Shown here piece after piece: positions 29,860-38,822 of a DNA stretch of 64,000 bases (position 1 is the stretch's first letter; every line of letters starts with the position of its first letter). The stretch spans positions 62,001 through 126,000 of the forward strand of contig NZ_MUZV01000003.1 of NCBI RefSeq assembly GCF_002000025.1. Reading direction: 5' to 3'. The translations under genes were made by a program, and so were the position numbers. The DNA is from Cognaticolwellia aestuarii. Its GTDB lineage: Bacteria > Pseudomonadota > Gammaproteobacteria > Enterobacterales > Alteromonadaceae. Below the pieces are notes generated by a model. It was not told the origin of the DNA. It made no database searches and saw only the letters and a program-made list of their open reading frames with translations.

Positions 29860-30486
29860 ATGTCCTTAAATACGCAAAATGCAGAACTTTTTTATATCTA
29901 CGATAGCCATTGCCCATGGAGTTACGCCTCAACTGTACTTGTTGAGAAAGTATTAAGTGCTTTCCCAGCAATAACATTTAGAGCCATGCATATAAGCTAT
30001 TACGATGGTGATAATAAAGTATCACCAACAACAATTACCGCAGTTGGTGAATTCAGTAACGTGCCCTTTGGCGCTAACTATATTGACACGCTAAATTACG
30101 CGAAAGACTCAACATTAGTCGCCAATCTTATGGCATGGGTACAAAATAAGTCAGCAAAATCAGCTTTCGAATTACTGACGAAGCTGCAACATGCACATTT
30201 TATTTTAGGTAATGAATTAACTGATAAAGAAAGTGTCAGTGACATTATTGATGAATTAAAACTGTCACCGCCAGCAAAATGCTTACAATCAAATAAACTG
30301 ACTAAAGATGCCGAATTTGCTATTCATGATATTACTGAAATTCAAGAAATTATTGGCACACAAGCCATTCCAGCTATGTTGTTAGCTTACAATGAACGTT
30401 TAGTTTTATTAAATCACAACCTGTATTTAGAGAACCCAAGCGCTATCATTGATGCCGTAACACTTGAACTAGAGAATATGGCATAA
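29860..30486 (+). CDS. DsbA-family thioredoxin-fold protein
   Basis: A 208-aa protein without signal peptide, so probably cytosolic. It starts with a thioredoxin-fold strand and the active-site-like segment YDSHCPWSYAS (residues about 13-23). The helical insertion of DsbA/FrnE-type proteins follows, and the cis-Pro-type segment GTQAIPAMLL lies near residue 166. The second Cys of the usual CxxC is Ser here (CPWS), which would allow glutathione-type or isomerase chemistry but not direct disulfide donation. No substrate can be named. Single gene, divergent from rpsB. Confidence 0.75.
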   Translation: MSLNTQNAELFYIYDSHCPWSYASTVLVEKVLSAFPAITFRAMHISYYDGDNKVSPTTITAVGEFSNVPFGANYIDTLNYAKDSTLVANLMAWVQNKSAKSAFELLTKLQHAHFILGNELTDKESVSDIIDELKLSPPAKCLQSNKLTKDAEFAIHDITEIQEIIGTQAIPAMLLAYNERLVLLNHNLYLENPSAIIDAVTLELENMA

Positions 30487-30514
30487 CAGCGTTACCCGTA
30501 TATATTGACAAAAT

Positions 30515-30544
30515 AGCAGACATTCGCATCGTCTAATGTCTGCT
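30515..30544 (+). terminator. Possible terminator hairpin after the DsbA-like gene
   Basis: A 10-bp perfect stem AGCAGACATT/AATGTCTGCT with a 10-nt loop lies about 30 bp past the stop codon. It is followed by CCCCTTCTC rather than a T-run, so it may be a weak terminator or only a 3'-end stabiliser. Confidence 0.45.
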
Positions 30545-30756
30545 CCCCTTCTCGCTTGCCACTTCTCTTTTAGCAGCCAACTTAAATAATTTAACTAATT
30601 AATTTATTTTATCTGATGTTTTACGATTGGGAAAAGTTAGAAAACCATGTAAAATCATCAACAATAAATATTTACCAGTTAGCTCCGCTGCTTAATGTAA
30701 AAAAGTAGTAAATTATCTATGCTAGCGCCACTAAAATAAAGTCACACTGAGGTTTT

Positions 30757-31545
30757 ATGACAATTACGATTAAAGATCAGCAAGAAATTGAAAAAATGAG
30801 AGTTGCAGGAAAGCTTGCCGCAGATGTGCTGGAAATGATCGAGCCTCACGTTAAAGCAGGTGTAACAACCGACGAGTTGAATACATTATGTGCAGAATAT
30901 ACCGAAAAAGTACAAGGGGCTATTTCAGCACCATTGAATTATCACGGCTTTCCAAAATCAATTTGTACATCAGTTAATCATGTTGTATGTCATGGCATTC
31001 CAAATGATGTGCCATTAGTTGACGGTGATATTATTAATATTGACATCACTGTGATTAAAGATGGCTACCATGGTGACACTAGCAAAATGTTTTGCATTGG
31101 TGAAACGTCACCGGAAGATAACCGCCTTTGCCGTATCACTCAAGAAGCGCTATATGTTGGCCTTAAAAAAGTTAAGCCGGGGAACACTTTTGGTGAAATC
31201 GGTACTGCAATTCAAAAATTCATTAAAAAATCGGGTCGCTATTCAATCGTCAAAGAGTATTGTGGTCATGGCATTGGTAAAGAGTTTCATGAAGAGCCAC
31301 AAATTGTACATTATAAGAATAATGACAAAGATAAAATGGTCGAGGGTATGTGTTTTACCGTTGAGCCTATGATTAACTTAGGCCGTGCTAACACTTTACT
31401 CGACAAAGAAGATAACTGGACGGTATACACCCTAGATGGTAAAAAATCAGCGCAATGGGAACATACGGTTGTGGTGACTAAAACAGGATGCGAAATATTA
31501 ACGTTACGCAAAGATGATACGATACCTAGAATGCTGCATAACTAA
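30757..31545 (+). CDS. map: Type I methionine aminopeptidase
   Basis: A 262-aa metalloenzyme removing N-terminal methionine from nascent proteins. Metal ligands are in the pita-bread motifs: DIINIDITVIKDGYHGDTS (Asp pair near residues 96-107), GHGIGKEFHEEP with its His near residue 170, FTVEPMI near residue 203, and the final Glu in QWEHTVVVT. A GAGG box is five bases before the ATG. In relatives map lies next to rpsB; here it is about 1.2 kb away and starts the map-glnD-dapD run. Confidence 0.96.
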   Translation: MTITIKDQQEIEKMRVAGKLAADVLEMIEPHVKAGVTTDELNTLCAEYTEKVQGAISAPLNYHGFPKSICTSVNHVVCHGIPNDVPLVDGDIINIDITVIKDGYHGDTSKMFCIGETSPEDNRLCRITQEALYVGLKKVKPGNTFGEIGTAIQKFIKKSGRYSIVKEYCGHGIGKEFHEEPQIVHYKNNDKDKMVEGMCFTVEPMINLGRANTLLDKEDNWTVYTLDGKKSAQWEHTVVVTKTGCEILTLRKDDTIPRMLHN

Positions 31546-31627
31546 ATCATCAATTAAGTAGCAAACTAAAGGAATATTTGAAATTATAAGTCAATTGTAC
31601 AATTAATTAAGATGTGAGAGCTTACTG

Positions 31628-34252
31628 TTGAATATTACCCCCCCCATTCCAGAACATTACTGTGAAGCTCTCGCTGTTAGCGCTCCTTCGTTAACTAGCT
31701 CACAAATTTGCACGTTAAGTCATGAGTTTTTGCAATGGCAAAAATCAGAGTTTCCGATCAGTGAAGTTACCTCTCTTGTAGCTGCTCGAGCCTACTATGT
31801 TGATCTGCTTCTAACTAAACTATGGTGCCAGCACCACTTGGACGAGTATCAGATTAGCTTAGCTGCTGTTGGCGGATATGGAAGAAAAGAGCTTCATCCT
31901 TATTCTGATGTCGATATTTTGTTACTGACTCAAGACATAGTTGAAGACGATTTAGCCGAAAAGATATCATCCTTTATTACCCAATTATGGGACGTAAAAC
32001 TCGATATTGGCCACAGTGTTCGTAGTATCAAAGAGTGCTTAAATCAAGCAATTGATGATGTCACTATAGCGACAAACTTAATGGAAATGCGCCAAATTTG
32101 TGGCAATCAAGCATTAGTAACTCAGTTACAACCTCTATTAGTTGAAGACATATTTTGGACCTCGGAAAAGTTTTTTCTTGCTAAACGTGATGAGCAATAT
32201 CAACGTCACCAACAATACCATGGGGCATCATACACACTAGAGCCTAATCTCAAAGCTAACCCCGGTGGTCTAAGAGATATTCAAACCATTGGTTGGGTCG
32301 CCAAACGACATTTTATGGCTGATACCCTTGAGCAGCTTATTGATCATCACTATTTAACCAGTAATGAGTTTTTTGAACTTATTGAATGTCAAGATTACCT
32401 TTGGCGTATGCGTTGTGCCTTACATTTTATCGCAGGTCGCAATGAAAATAGATTGCTCTTTGATTATCAGGCCGATGTTGCAGAACTTATGGGCTTTGGT
32501 GATGGTGGTAAGCTTGCTATTGAACGGATGATGAAACGATTTTTTCGCATTATATCTCGGGTTTCTGAGCTCAACAGGATGTTATTGCAACATTTTGAGT
32601 ACGCTATTTTAAACAAGAAAAAGCACAGTAAAGAAATTGTTCTCAATGAGGACTTTGTCATTATTGATGGTCAGATCAAGGTATGTAACAGGCGTGTTTT
32701 TACCCGCTCAACCAAGATCATGGAAATGTTTTTATTGATCGCTCAGCACAAAGAAATAACCGACTTACACCCGGAAACATTACGTTTAATGCGTAATGCT
32801 CGCCGGCGTTTAGTTTCAGGCATGATTGATTACGCACGCTGTCGTGAAATTTTTATCAAACTCATTAAGCATCCAAGAGGCTTAGGCTTAGCATTTACCT
32901 TGATGCACCGTCACTCCATTATCGGTGCATATTTACCACAATGGCGTAATATTGCCGGCCAAATGCAATTTGATTTATTTCATGCTTATTCTGTTGATGA
33001 ACACAGCTACCGTTTACTGAAAAACTTATATCGATTTAGTCAACCCAAATACAATGATGAATATCCTTTGTGCAGTAAAATAGTGCAACGCGTTCGTAAA
33101 CCTGAACTTTTATATTTCGCCGGTATATTCCACGATATTGCCAAAGGTCGTGGTGGTGATCATGCCAAGCTAGGTGCTGTAGACGCCCTAGATTTTGCTA
33201 AAATTCATAAGTTAGGGGATCACGATGGACGAATGATTTCTTGGTTGGTAGAGCAGCATTTATTAATGTCAGTTACAGCACAACGAAGAGACATTTCTGA
33301 TCCAGAGGTGATTAAAGCTTTTGCAGAAATAGTGCGTGATGAAGCACATCTTGACTATTTATATTGCTTAACGGTTGCCGACATGCGCGCAACAAATGAA
33401 AGCTTATGGAATAGCTGGAAAGCTAACTTACTTGAAGACTTATATTACGGTACTAAACGTGCTTTTAGACGCGGTCTAGAAAAGCCAGTTGATTTAAGAG
33501 CAAAAATTAGAGAAAACCAGCAGCAAGCTATTGCCATTTTAAAAACACAAATGGTTGATCAAGAACGATTACCACAACTCTGGAAAGAGTTTAAAGCTGA
33601 TTATTTTTTACGTTATTCACCTGAACAAATTGCTTGGCACTTTCAACATATATTGTCGCACAATAAAGCCAAACCATTGGTTATCATCAGCCCAAAACCT
33701 TATCGTGGTGGAACCGAAGTTTTTGTTTATACCAAAGACAAGCCCAATATATTTTTCAATATTGTCTCTTTGTTGGGCGCGAAAAAGCTTTCAATCCATG
33801 ATGCAAAAATTACGACCAATAAATCTGGCTACACTGCCAATACTTTTGTGGTACTTGATAACCGCAATAAAGCCATAAATGATAGTGCAAGAGCATTAAG
33901 TATAGCCCGCTCATTAAGCGTCAGGTTAGCGTCCAAGCAAATCAAGATAAAGCCGAAACCAATCGCTAAACGATTCCGTCAGTTTAAGGTACCAACGCAT
34001 GTTAGCTTTATTGAAGGAACCACTAAAAATCGTACCATGTTAGAAATAGTCGCTTTGGATCATCCCGGTTTATTAGCTAACATTGCTGCTATATTTCAAA
34101 AATGTCAAATCCAAATACATTCAGCTAAAATCACTACTTTTGGCGAAAAAGCCGAAGATGTTTTTACTGTTTCAAATAATGATAATCAAGCGCTAACTAA
34201 AGAGCAGGAAGCCGCATTAGAAGCTATGCTTTGCGCTGATAGTCATCGATAA
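31628..34252 (+). CDS. glnD: Bifunctional uridylyltransferase/uridylyl-removing enzyme
   Basis: An 874-aa nitrogen sensor that uridylylates PII proteins when glutamine is low and removes UMP when it is high. The nucleotidyltransferase site [19 protein letters not shown] is near residues 80-98. [11 protein letters not shown] near residue 213 is the family GlnD motif. The HD hydrolase site [18 protein letters not shown] is near residue 500, and two C-terminal ACT domains (from about residues 690 and 800) bind glutamine. The start is TTG with a GAGAG stretch upstream. It lies between map and dapD, a common gammaproteobacterial order. Confidence 0.95.
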   Translation: MNITPPIPEHYCEALAVSAPSLTSSQICTLSHEFLQWQKSEFPISEVTSLVAARAYYVDLLLTKLWCQHHLDEYQISLAAVGGYGRKELHPYSDVDILLLTQDIVEDDLAEKISSFITQLWDVKLDIGHSVRSIKECLNQAIDDVTIATNLMEMRQICGNQALVTQLQPLLVEDIFWTSEKFFLAKRDEQYQRHQQYHGASYTLEPNLKANPGGLRDIQTIGWVAKRHFMADTLEQLIDHHYLTSNEFFELIECQDYLWRMRCALHFIAGRNENRLLFDYQADVAELMGFGDGGKLAIERMMKRFFRIISRVSELNRMLLQHFEYAILNKKKHSKEIVLNEDFVIIDGQIKVCNRRVFTRSTKIMEMFLLIAQHKEITDLHPETLRLMRNARRRLVSGMIDYARCREIFIKLIKHPRGLGLAFTLMHRHSIIGAYLPQWRNIAGQMQFDLFHAYSVDEHSYRLLKNLYRFSQPKYNDEYPLCSKIVQRVRKPELLYFAGIFHDIAKGRGGDHAKLGAVDALDFAKIHKLGDHDGRMISWLVEQHLLMSVTAQRRDISDPEVIKAFAEIVRDEAHLDYLYCLTVADMRATNESLWNSWKANLLEDLYYGTKRAFRRGLEKPVDLRAKIRENQQQAIAILKTQMVDQERLPQLWKEFKADYFLRYSPEQIAWHFQHILSHNKAKPLVIISPKPYRGGTEVFVYTKDKPNIFFNIVSLLGAKKLSIHDAKITTNKSGYTANTFVVLDNRNKAINDSARALSIARSLSVRLASKQIKIKPKPIAKRFRQFKVPTHVSFIEGTTKNRTMLEIVALDHPGLLANIAAIFQKCQIQIHSAKITTFGEKAEDVFTVSNNDNQALTKEQEAALEAMLCADSHR

Positions 34253-34282
34253 ATTTACCCAATGAATACTAGGAATTCCCTG

Positions 34283-35113
34283 ATGTCAGAATTACAAACA
34301 ATTATTGAGCAAGCTTTTGAAGATCGTATGAATATTACACCTGCAAGTGTATCTTCAGAAGTTAAACAAGCCGTGTTAGATGCGCTAGCTGCATTAAATG
34401 ATGGCTCTGCACGAGTTGCAGAAAAAATTGCTGGAGAATGGGTTGTTCACCAGTGGTTAAAAAAAGCCGTATTACTTTCTTTTCGAATTTGGGATAACGA
34501 CGTTATTGATGGCGCTGAAAGCAAGTTTTTTGATAAAGTACCAATGAAGTACAGTAATTACAGCCATGCTGATTTTGTTGCTGATGGCGTTAGAGTAGTA
34601 CCGGGAGCATCTGTTCGCACGGGTAGCTACATTGGTAAAAATGTTGTTGTTATGCCAAGTTTCGTTAATATTGGTGCCTATGTCGATGAAGGGTGTATGG
34701 TTGATGGTTGGGCTACAGTCGGCTCTTGTGCACAAATAGGTAAGAATGTGCATCTATCTGGTGGTGTAGGTATTGGTGGCGTATTGGAGCCATTGCAAGC
34801 AGGACCCACGATTATAGAAGATAATTGCTTTATTGGTGCACGTTCGGAAATTGTTGAAGGTGTAGTTGTTGAAGAAGGTGCGGTAATTTCAATGGGCGTT
34901 TATATTGGTCAAAGCACACGTATATTTGATCGTGAAACAGGCGAAACCCTCTATGGACGAGTACCTGCTGGCTCAGTAGTTGTTCCTGGTAACTTACCTT
35001 CAAAGTGTGGTACTTACAGTTTATATGCAGCAATAATTGTGAAAAAAGTTGACGCTAAAACACGTGCTAAAGTGGGCATTAATGCCCTACTTCGATCGGT
35101 ATCTGAAGAATAA
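34283..35113 (+). CDS. dapD: Tetrahydrodipicolinate N-succinyltransferase
   Basis: A 276-aa enzyme of the lysine/diaminopimelate pathway (succinylase branch). An N-terminal helical domain ([15 protein letters not shown]) is followed by left-handed beta-helix hexapeptide repeats from about residue 105 to 230, with [17 protein letters not shown] and the [14 protein letters not shown]-like turn. I set the start at 34283, preceded by AGGAATTCCC; the in-frame ATG 21 bp upstream lacks a ribosome site. Length equals that of E. coli within two residues. It starts 30 bp after glnD. Confidence 0.95.
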   Translation: MSELQTIIEQAFEDRMNITPASVSSEVKQAVLDALAALNDGSARVAEKIAGEWVVHQWLKKAVLLSFRIWDNDVIDGAESKFFDKVPMKYSNYSHADFVADGVRVVPGASVRTGSYIGKNVVVMPSFVNIGAYVDEGCMVDGWATVGSCAQIGKNVHLSGGVGIGGVLEPLQAGPTIIEDNCFIGARSEIVEGVVVEEGAVISMGVYIGQSTRIFDRETGETLYGRVPAGSVVVPGNLPSKCGTYSLYAAIIVKKVDAKTRAKVGINALLRSVSEE

Positions 35114-35126
35114 AAAATCACTTATG

Positions 35127-35183
35127 TTGTTAACAATGGATAATGACGTCACGCTAAAGCAGTGCATTATTTATTGTTAACAA
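35127..35183 (+). repeat. Long stem-loop downstream of dapD
   Basis: Arms 35127-35145 and 35165-35183 pair over 19 positions (17 Watson-Crick and two G-U pairs) around a 19-nt loop that itself contains CAC/GTG. The outer TTGTTAACAA is a palindrome. No U-run follows directly, but a CACGCTA...TAGCGTG pair ending at 35206 is followed by T7, so alternative folding could terminate dapD transcripts. Confidence 0.55.
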
Positions 35184-35451
35184 ACTTCAGAAAAATCTAT
35201 AGCGTGGTTTTTTTGACGCTTGAATCACCGCGCTCCTATTCTCCTCCTTTTTAGCCCACCATACCTAGTAAAATAGCATTAATCAATATATCTATAATGA
35301 TTTAACAACACATGCCAATTAATTTTTATACTTTAAATTCAATTAATTAAATAAAACCTCTTCGCTAATAGTTTCATATTACATTGTCAAAATTATAATT
35401 GGCATAACCTTTGCGATAGTGATAACAAGTCATCTTAATTATCACAACACT
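35184..35451. other. AT-rich spacer between dapD and a small lipoprotein
   Basis: Very AT-rich sequence with no supported gene on either strand. It should include the promoter of the small lipoprotein at 35452. TTGTCA near 35384 and TATAAT near 35394 are visible but are only about four bases apart, so they do not form one standard promoter. Confidence 0.4.
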
Positions 35452-35778
35452 ATGAAAAATTTATTAACACTCGGCGCTACTTTAGTTATCACATTACTTT
35501 CAGCATGTAGTTCAACACAGCAAACTATTGTTGAGAAAAAGCCCCTCGTTTCAGATCATTATTTAATGCTGAGTTTACTTAATCGCCCAATGACACAAGA
35601 TCAACAAATGATGTTAGCTTTTGCAGAGCAACGTGAAAATTATCAGAGCCTTTATTTTGTTAATGCAGTTACGATAAAAGGCGAAAAAAATGAAAAGCAA
35701 ACAACAAGAGCGCAGCATCGTTACAGCAATTTAATTGCACAAGACTTTAACTCAGTACAAATTAGTGGCCCAAACTAA
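35452..35778 (+). CDS. Small lipoprotein of unknown function
   Basis: A 108-aa protein with a lipoprotein signal peptide: MKNLLTLGATLVITLLSACSS, with the lipobox LSAC at residues 16-19 (the first 11 codons of a longer reading frame are ignored). The mature part is mostly polar and helical (VSDHYLMLSLLNRPMTQDQQ onward) with no recognised domain. The codon use is like that of neighbours and the signal is convincing, so it is probably real. It is flanked by the dapD region and convergent truC. Function unknown. Confidence 0.65.
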   Translation: MKNLLTLGATLVITLLSACSSTQQTIVEKKPLVSDHYLMLSLLNRPMTQDQQMMLAFAEQRENYQSLYFVNAVTIKGEKNEKQTTRAQHRYSNLIAQDFNSVQISGPN

Positions 35779-35821
35779 TCAATTTAAAAATGACTTATAT
35801 GGATATCATAGTCCAGGTGAT

Positions 35822-36589
35822 CTAAAAACTGTCTTGCTGCCATTGTAAGACAGAAAAAACTTGTTGCCATTGCTCATCGAACTCAGCTTCTATCGTGATC
35901 CCCAACTCTGTTACAGGATGAATGAAGTCTATACACTTCGCGATTAACATTAACCGCTTAAAACCAAAATACTCACCAAAGAACGGGTTTTGCTTGTTAT
36001 CTCCGTAGTTTATATCGCCAATTATCGGATGACGTAAATGCGCAAGGTGGCGACGTATTTGATGACGACGCCCTGTATGAGGCTGACACTTAATCAACGA
36101 ATATCTCACACTTGAATATTTACCTAGAGGGACAGGTAATGAAGCTGTTATTATTGACTGATAGTGAGTTTGCGCACTTTGAGCTTCTTTATCCCGGCTA
36201 ACGTTTTTATCACCTAAATCATCGAGCTTTTCTTTTAAGGGGTGATCAACCACACCATCGTTCAACAGGTGTCCACGTGTTAAGGCATAGTATGTCTTTT
36301 TAATATTTCGATCGGTAAACGCCTGCCCCATTAAGCGAGCAACATCTTGTGTTAACGCAAAGAGTAAAACACCTGAAGTTGGTCTATCTAAGCGGTGCAG
36401 CGGATATACGTACTGACCAATTTGATCACGTACTAGCTGCAGGGCAAAATAAACTTCATCTTTATCCATAAAGCTACGATGAACGAATAAACCCGCAGGC
36501 TTATCAACCGCGACAATAAATTCATCTTGATATAAAATTTTTAATATCGGCTTATCAACAATAACCGTTCCAGCACTTTTAATGGTCAT
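35822..36589 (-). CDS. truC: tRNA pseudouridine(65) synthase TruC
   Basis: A 255-aa RluA-family pseudouridine synthase without an S4 domain. The catalytic Asp is in YPLHRLDRPTSGVLLFA near residues 62-78 (RLD motif). LFVHRSFMDKDE near residue 33 and the C-terminal block CQPHTGRRHQIRRHLAHL (residues about 170-190) are the family pattern, and HPLKEK is typical of TruC. In E. coli truC lies beside syd and yqcC; here syd is 11 kb away. The closest alternative is another RluA paralogue, but overall length and motifs favour TruC. Confidence 0.85.
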   Translation of the reverse strand: MTIKSAGTVIVDKPILKILYQDEFIVAVDKPAGLFVHRSFMDKDEVYFALQLVRDQIGQYVYPLHRLDRPTSGVLLFALTQDVARLMGQAFTDRNIKKTYYALTRGHLLNDGVVDHPLKEKLDDLGDKNVSRDKEAQSAQTHYQSIITASLPVPLGKYSSVRYSLIKCQPHTGRRHQIRRHLAHLRHPIIGDINYGDNKQNPFFGEYFGFKRLMLIAKCIDFIHPVTELGITIEAEFDEQWQQVFSVLQWQQDSF

Positions 36590-36767
36590 GTGTAGTTATA
36601 TTCTCTATTATGCAAAGGCATTAAGCTGATTACAGCCTGATTAAATTAGTTTATTTCAATAATGTTGAAAATATAGCGATATACCATTCGCTACAATGAC
36701 TAATTTATTAACTAGATAAGCTATGACTTAGCAAAAATACATAGTGGAGTTAAAGTCTCATTATCTC

Positions 36768-36773
36768 TATAAT
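36768..36773 (+). promoter_or_regulatory. Probable -10 box before the DUF3549 gene
   Basis: A TATAAT stands 50 bp upstream of the gene at 36823, and a weak TGGAGT lies 17 bp further upstream. A 7-bp inverted pair AGTGGAG/CTCCACT flanks the box, which would suit a regulator, but this is inference. Confidence 0.4.
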
Positions 36774-36822
36774 GGCGCGCTATAACAACTTATCTCCACT
36801 TTAATAGCGATAGTATTATTCT

Positions 36823-37860
36823 ATGAGTACAACTTCCGACCCTATTTCTTCGATTTCAGCACTACTGAGCTTATCTGACTCACAATACCGTATTTACGAT
36901 ATTGGCCGTAAAGTCGATAAAATATCAAAAGCGCAATTTGAAAAAATTGAAGAGGCTCAATTGCCTTACCCATACCCATCTCAAGGCCATGCTTTACTCG
37001 CTATTGCATTTTGGCAAAAGCAATCAACCAGTCCATATTTATGGTTTATAAAGCTACCTCTTGATGAGCGTGGCTTATTAAATCAAGGGGCTCGAAATCA
37101 CTTTATTGCCATAATAATTGAAGCCTTAGGCGAAGACCTATCGGTCAATCCTACCGAGCAGCAAGAAGCATTATTGAAAAAAAATCCTTATCACTTCACC
37201 CCAACCCAATATAAATTAGCAGCAATAAATAGTACGGTGTCAGCATCATTAAAATATCCTGCTAGTAAATTTTATCCCCCAGTTCAGCAATATTTGTCTG
37301 GTAAAGATGGTTGGGAAAATTGGCAAAACATTGGGGTTCAGGGCTTATCTGACTTCGGATTCAGGTTAAGTGAAAATAACAATAACAACATACTCGCTAA
37401 TGCTATTGCTTTCTTACCAGAGCAAGTACTGCTGCCATTATGCTCGGCATTAGAGAATGTGTTGTTGCCTGCAAACGTTATCGAACAAATAGTAATACGC
37501 TTTAAAAAAGCTGAGACTAATAATGAATTGACTATCTCTATTGCGTTGCTGCGGGCTTTAGCCTCAAGTACTGATCATCAATTCTGTCATGAGCTGCTAA
37601 CTGACTTAATGAAAAGCAATGTTCTACATGAAGAAATTCTCATTATTATTGCCGGTCGCCTCTGGCCAATACTCAATAATGAAAATACCTTATTTATCTA
37701 TCTAGAACATTTAATACAGGATCACGATAATGAATTATTTTCTGCCGTTTTTAAAGACTTAGTTGCAATACCGACAATACGTCCCGTACTATTGCAAGCT
37801 ATTCGTTCACCAAAGCGCAGCCCTGATTTGGCTCAAGCCATTGGTATGTTATTTAAATAA
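36823..37860 (+). CDS. DUF3549 family protein
   Basis: A 345-aa cytosolic protein of a gammaproteobacterial family of unknown function. It starts with SSISALLSLSDSQYRIYDIGRKVDKI (read here in two parts: residues 10-20 and 21-36), the most conserved part. The C-terminal half is helical with repeated hydrophobic heptads resembling HEAT-like helices (residues about 200-340). It has no signal peptide. It is followed after 11 bp by a DUF3301 gene and lies divergent to truC; the DUF3549-DUF3301 pair is recurrent near truC in relatives. Confidence 0.8.
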   Translation: MSTTSDPISSISALLSLSDSQYRIYDIGRKVDKISKAQFEKIEEAQLPYPYPSQGHALLAIAFWQKQSTSPYLWFIKLPLDERGLLNQGARNHFIAIIIEALGEDLSVNPTEQQEALLKKNPYHFTPTQYKLAAINSTVSASLKYPASKFYPPVQQYLSGKDGWENWQNIGVQGLSDFGFRLSENNNNNILANAIAFLPEQVLLPLCSALENVLLPANVIEQIVIRFKKAETNNELTISIALLRALASSTDHQFCHELLTDLMKSNVLHEEILIIIAGRLWPILNNENTLFIYLEHLIQDHDNELFSAVFKDLVAIPTIRPVLLQAIRSPKRSPDLAQAIGMLFK

Positions 37861-37871
37861 GAGACTTAATC

Positions 37872-38174
37872 ATGGAAAATGTCTATTACTTACTCTTTAT
37901 TGGCTTATTATTTTGGTATTTTGTCTATTTACGAAAAGTAGCAGAATACGCTCGTTCACATGCTGATAAGTACTGTAAACAAGAAAATTTACAATTTTTA
38001 GCTATCGCAAGACTATCTAGTCGACTGAGATTTTCCAAGCAGCTTGGGCCACATTGGTTAAGTAATTTTGATTTTGAGTTTAGTGGTGACGGTGAATCAA
38101 CCTATCACGGTACAATGACGTTGAGAGGATATAAATTAGATAATATCGATACACCTGCGTATCGCGTTAATTAA
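37872..38174 (+). CDS. DUF3301 family small membrane protein
   Basis: A 100-aa protein with one N-terminal membrane helix (residues about 3-19) and a soluble cytosolic or periplasmic part containing the family pattern CKQENLQFLAIARLS (residues about 35-50) and FDFEFSGDGESTYHG. The charged KVAEYARSHADKYC stretch follows the helix. It is probably cotranscribed with the DUF3549 gene and ends before a terminator that is shared with the convergent sRNA locus. Function unknown. Confidence 0.8.
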   Translation: MENVYYLLFIGLLFWYFVYLRKVAEYARSHADKYCKQENLQFLAIARLSSRLRFSKQLGPHWLSNFDFEFSGDGESTYHGTMTLRGYKLDNIDTPAYRVN

Positions 38175-38196
38175 GACTTCTTAACGTAAATCAGGT

Positions 38197-38225
38197 AAAA
38201 AAAAAGCGACATTATGTCGCTTTTT
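38197..38225. terminator. Bidirectional intrinsic terminator
   Basis: An 11-bp stem (38201-38211 with 38215-38225) with a GCGACA core, a 3-nt loop, and A9/T-rich flanks. It ends the DUF3549-DUF3301 transcript on the plus strand and, with a run of nine T, the proposed sRNA on the minus strand. Confidence 0.85.
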
Positions 38226-38462
38226 CTTTTTGACTATTTAACACTATCCTTGGTTTACCATTCCTTAGTAAGTACTCCATTACGTGTATGTTAACTTCAT
38301 TAACAAGCTGTGCATCCCGCACACTATCCCTATTTACCTCAGTCTAAATAATCTCTTTCCTTTTATTTTGAAAAATCCATTTCAGCTATAAGTACAATAC
38401 GCTCCTAGCAATGTAATTATTTGCTTTCCTTAACTTGTTGTCTCCCTGACAAAGTTAAGTGT
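38197..38462 (-). ncRNA. Putative CsrB/RsmZ-type regulatory RNA (locus B)
   Basis: A noncoding RNA of about 265 nt is inferred on the minus strand. Ten GGA motifs occur within about 200 nt, at the complements of 38443, 38427, 38403, 38376, 38358, 38327, 38315, 38276, 38262 and 38247. Several lie in hairpin loops: TTGTC-AGGGA-GACAA inside a longer TTAACTT/AAGTTAA stem, TGTGC-GGGAT-GCACA, and TTACTA-AGGAA-TGGTAA. The 3' end is the strong terminator with nine T. CsrB-family RNAs sequester the translational regulator CsrA/RsmA through such loops. An activator-like box lies about 180 bp upstream. The 5' end is approximate. Family assignment is inference; no covariance search was run. Confidence 0.75.
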
Positions 38463-38822
38463 AATTGAATAAACATCGAAATACAGGTGGGTTAAATTAA
38501 CTTTTATTATGCTTACTATTCCCTTTTACTTAAGTAACAGGAAGAAAAAAATAATAATCTATTAAAATCATAATGATAAAGAGAATTAACAATAGCAAGA
38601 TAAAATAACTATCGAACAAACTGACAAGAAATACAGATATGTCTTACAAGGATAGTATCTTATTGGCAATTAAGCCTTAACCATAGCAGTATAAACAAAT
38701 TTCCATAGAGACTGACTTTGCCGCTAAAATTGGTTACCCTTGCGTAACTCAAATTAGGTGCTTATTTTAACAATTTTAGGCTAGCGAAATTTATTATCGT
38801 TCAGCTATTTTCCGGAGGTTTT
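38463..38822. other. Upstream control region of sRNA B and of the membrane-protein gene
   Basis: A 360-bp AT-rich region with no supported gene. On the minus strand it holds the upstream box of sRNA B (38621-38648), with a possible -10 TTTATT complement near 38468-38473. On the plus strand it must hold the promoter of the gene starting with GTG at 38823, whose ribosome site GGAGG lies at 38814-38818. Confidence 0.55.
38621..38648 (-). promoter_or_regulatory. GacA/UvrY-type upstream activating site of sRNA B
   Basis: Read on the minus strand: TGTAAG-ACATAT-CTGTAT (38648 to 38631), then four bases, then the half-site TGTCAG starting exactly 22 bp after the first T. The GacA/UvrY consensus in pseudomonads and enterics is TGTAAG-N6-CTTACA. 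The box centre lies about 178 bp before the estimated RNA start. The same layout and the same ACATAT spacer occur at sRNA A. Confidence 0.65.
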
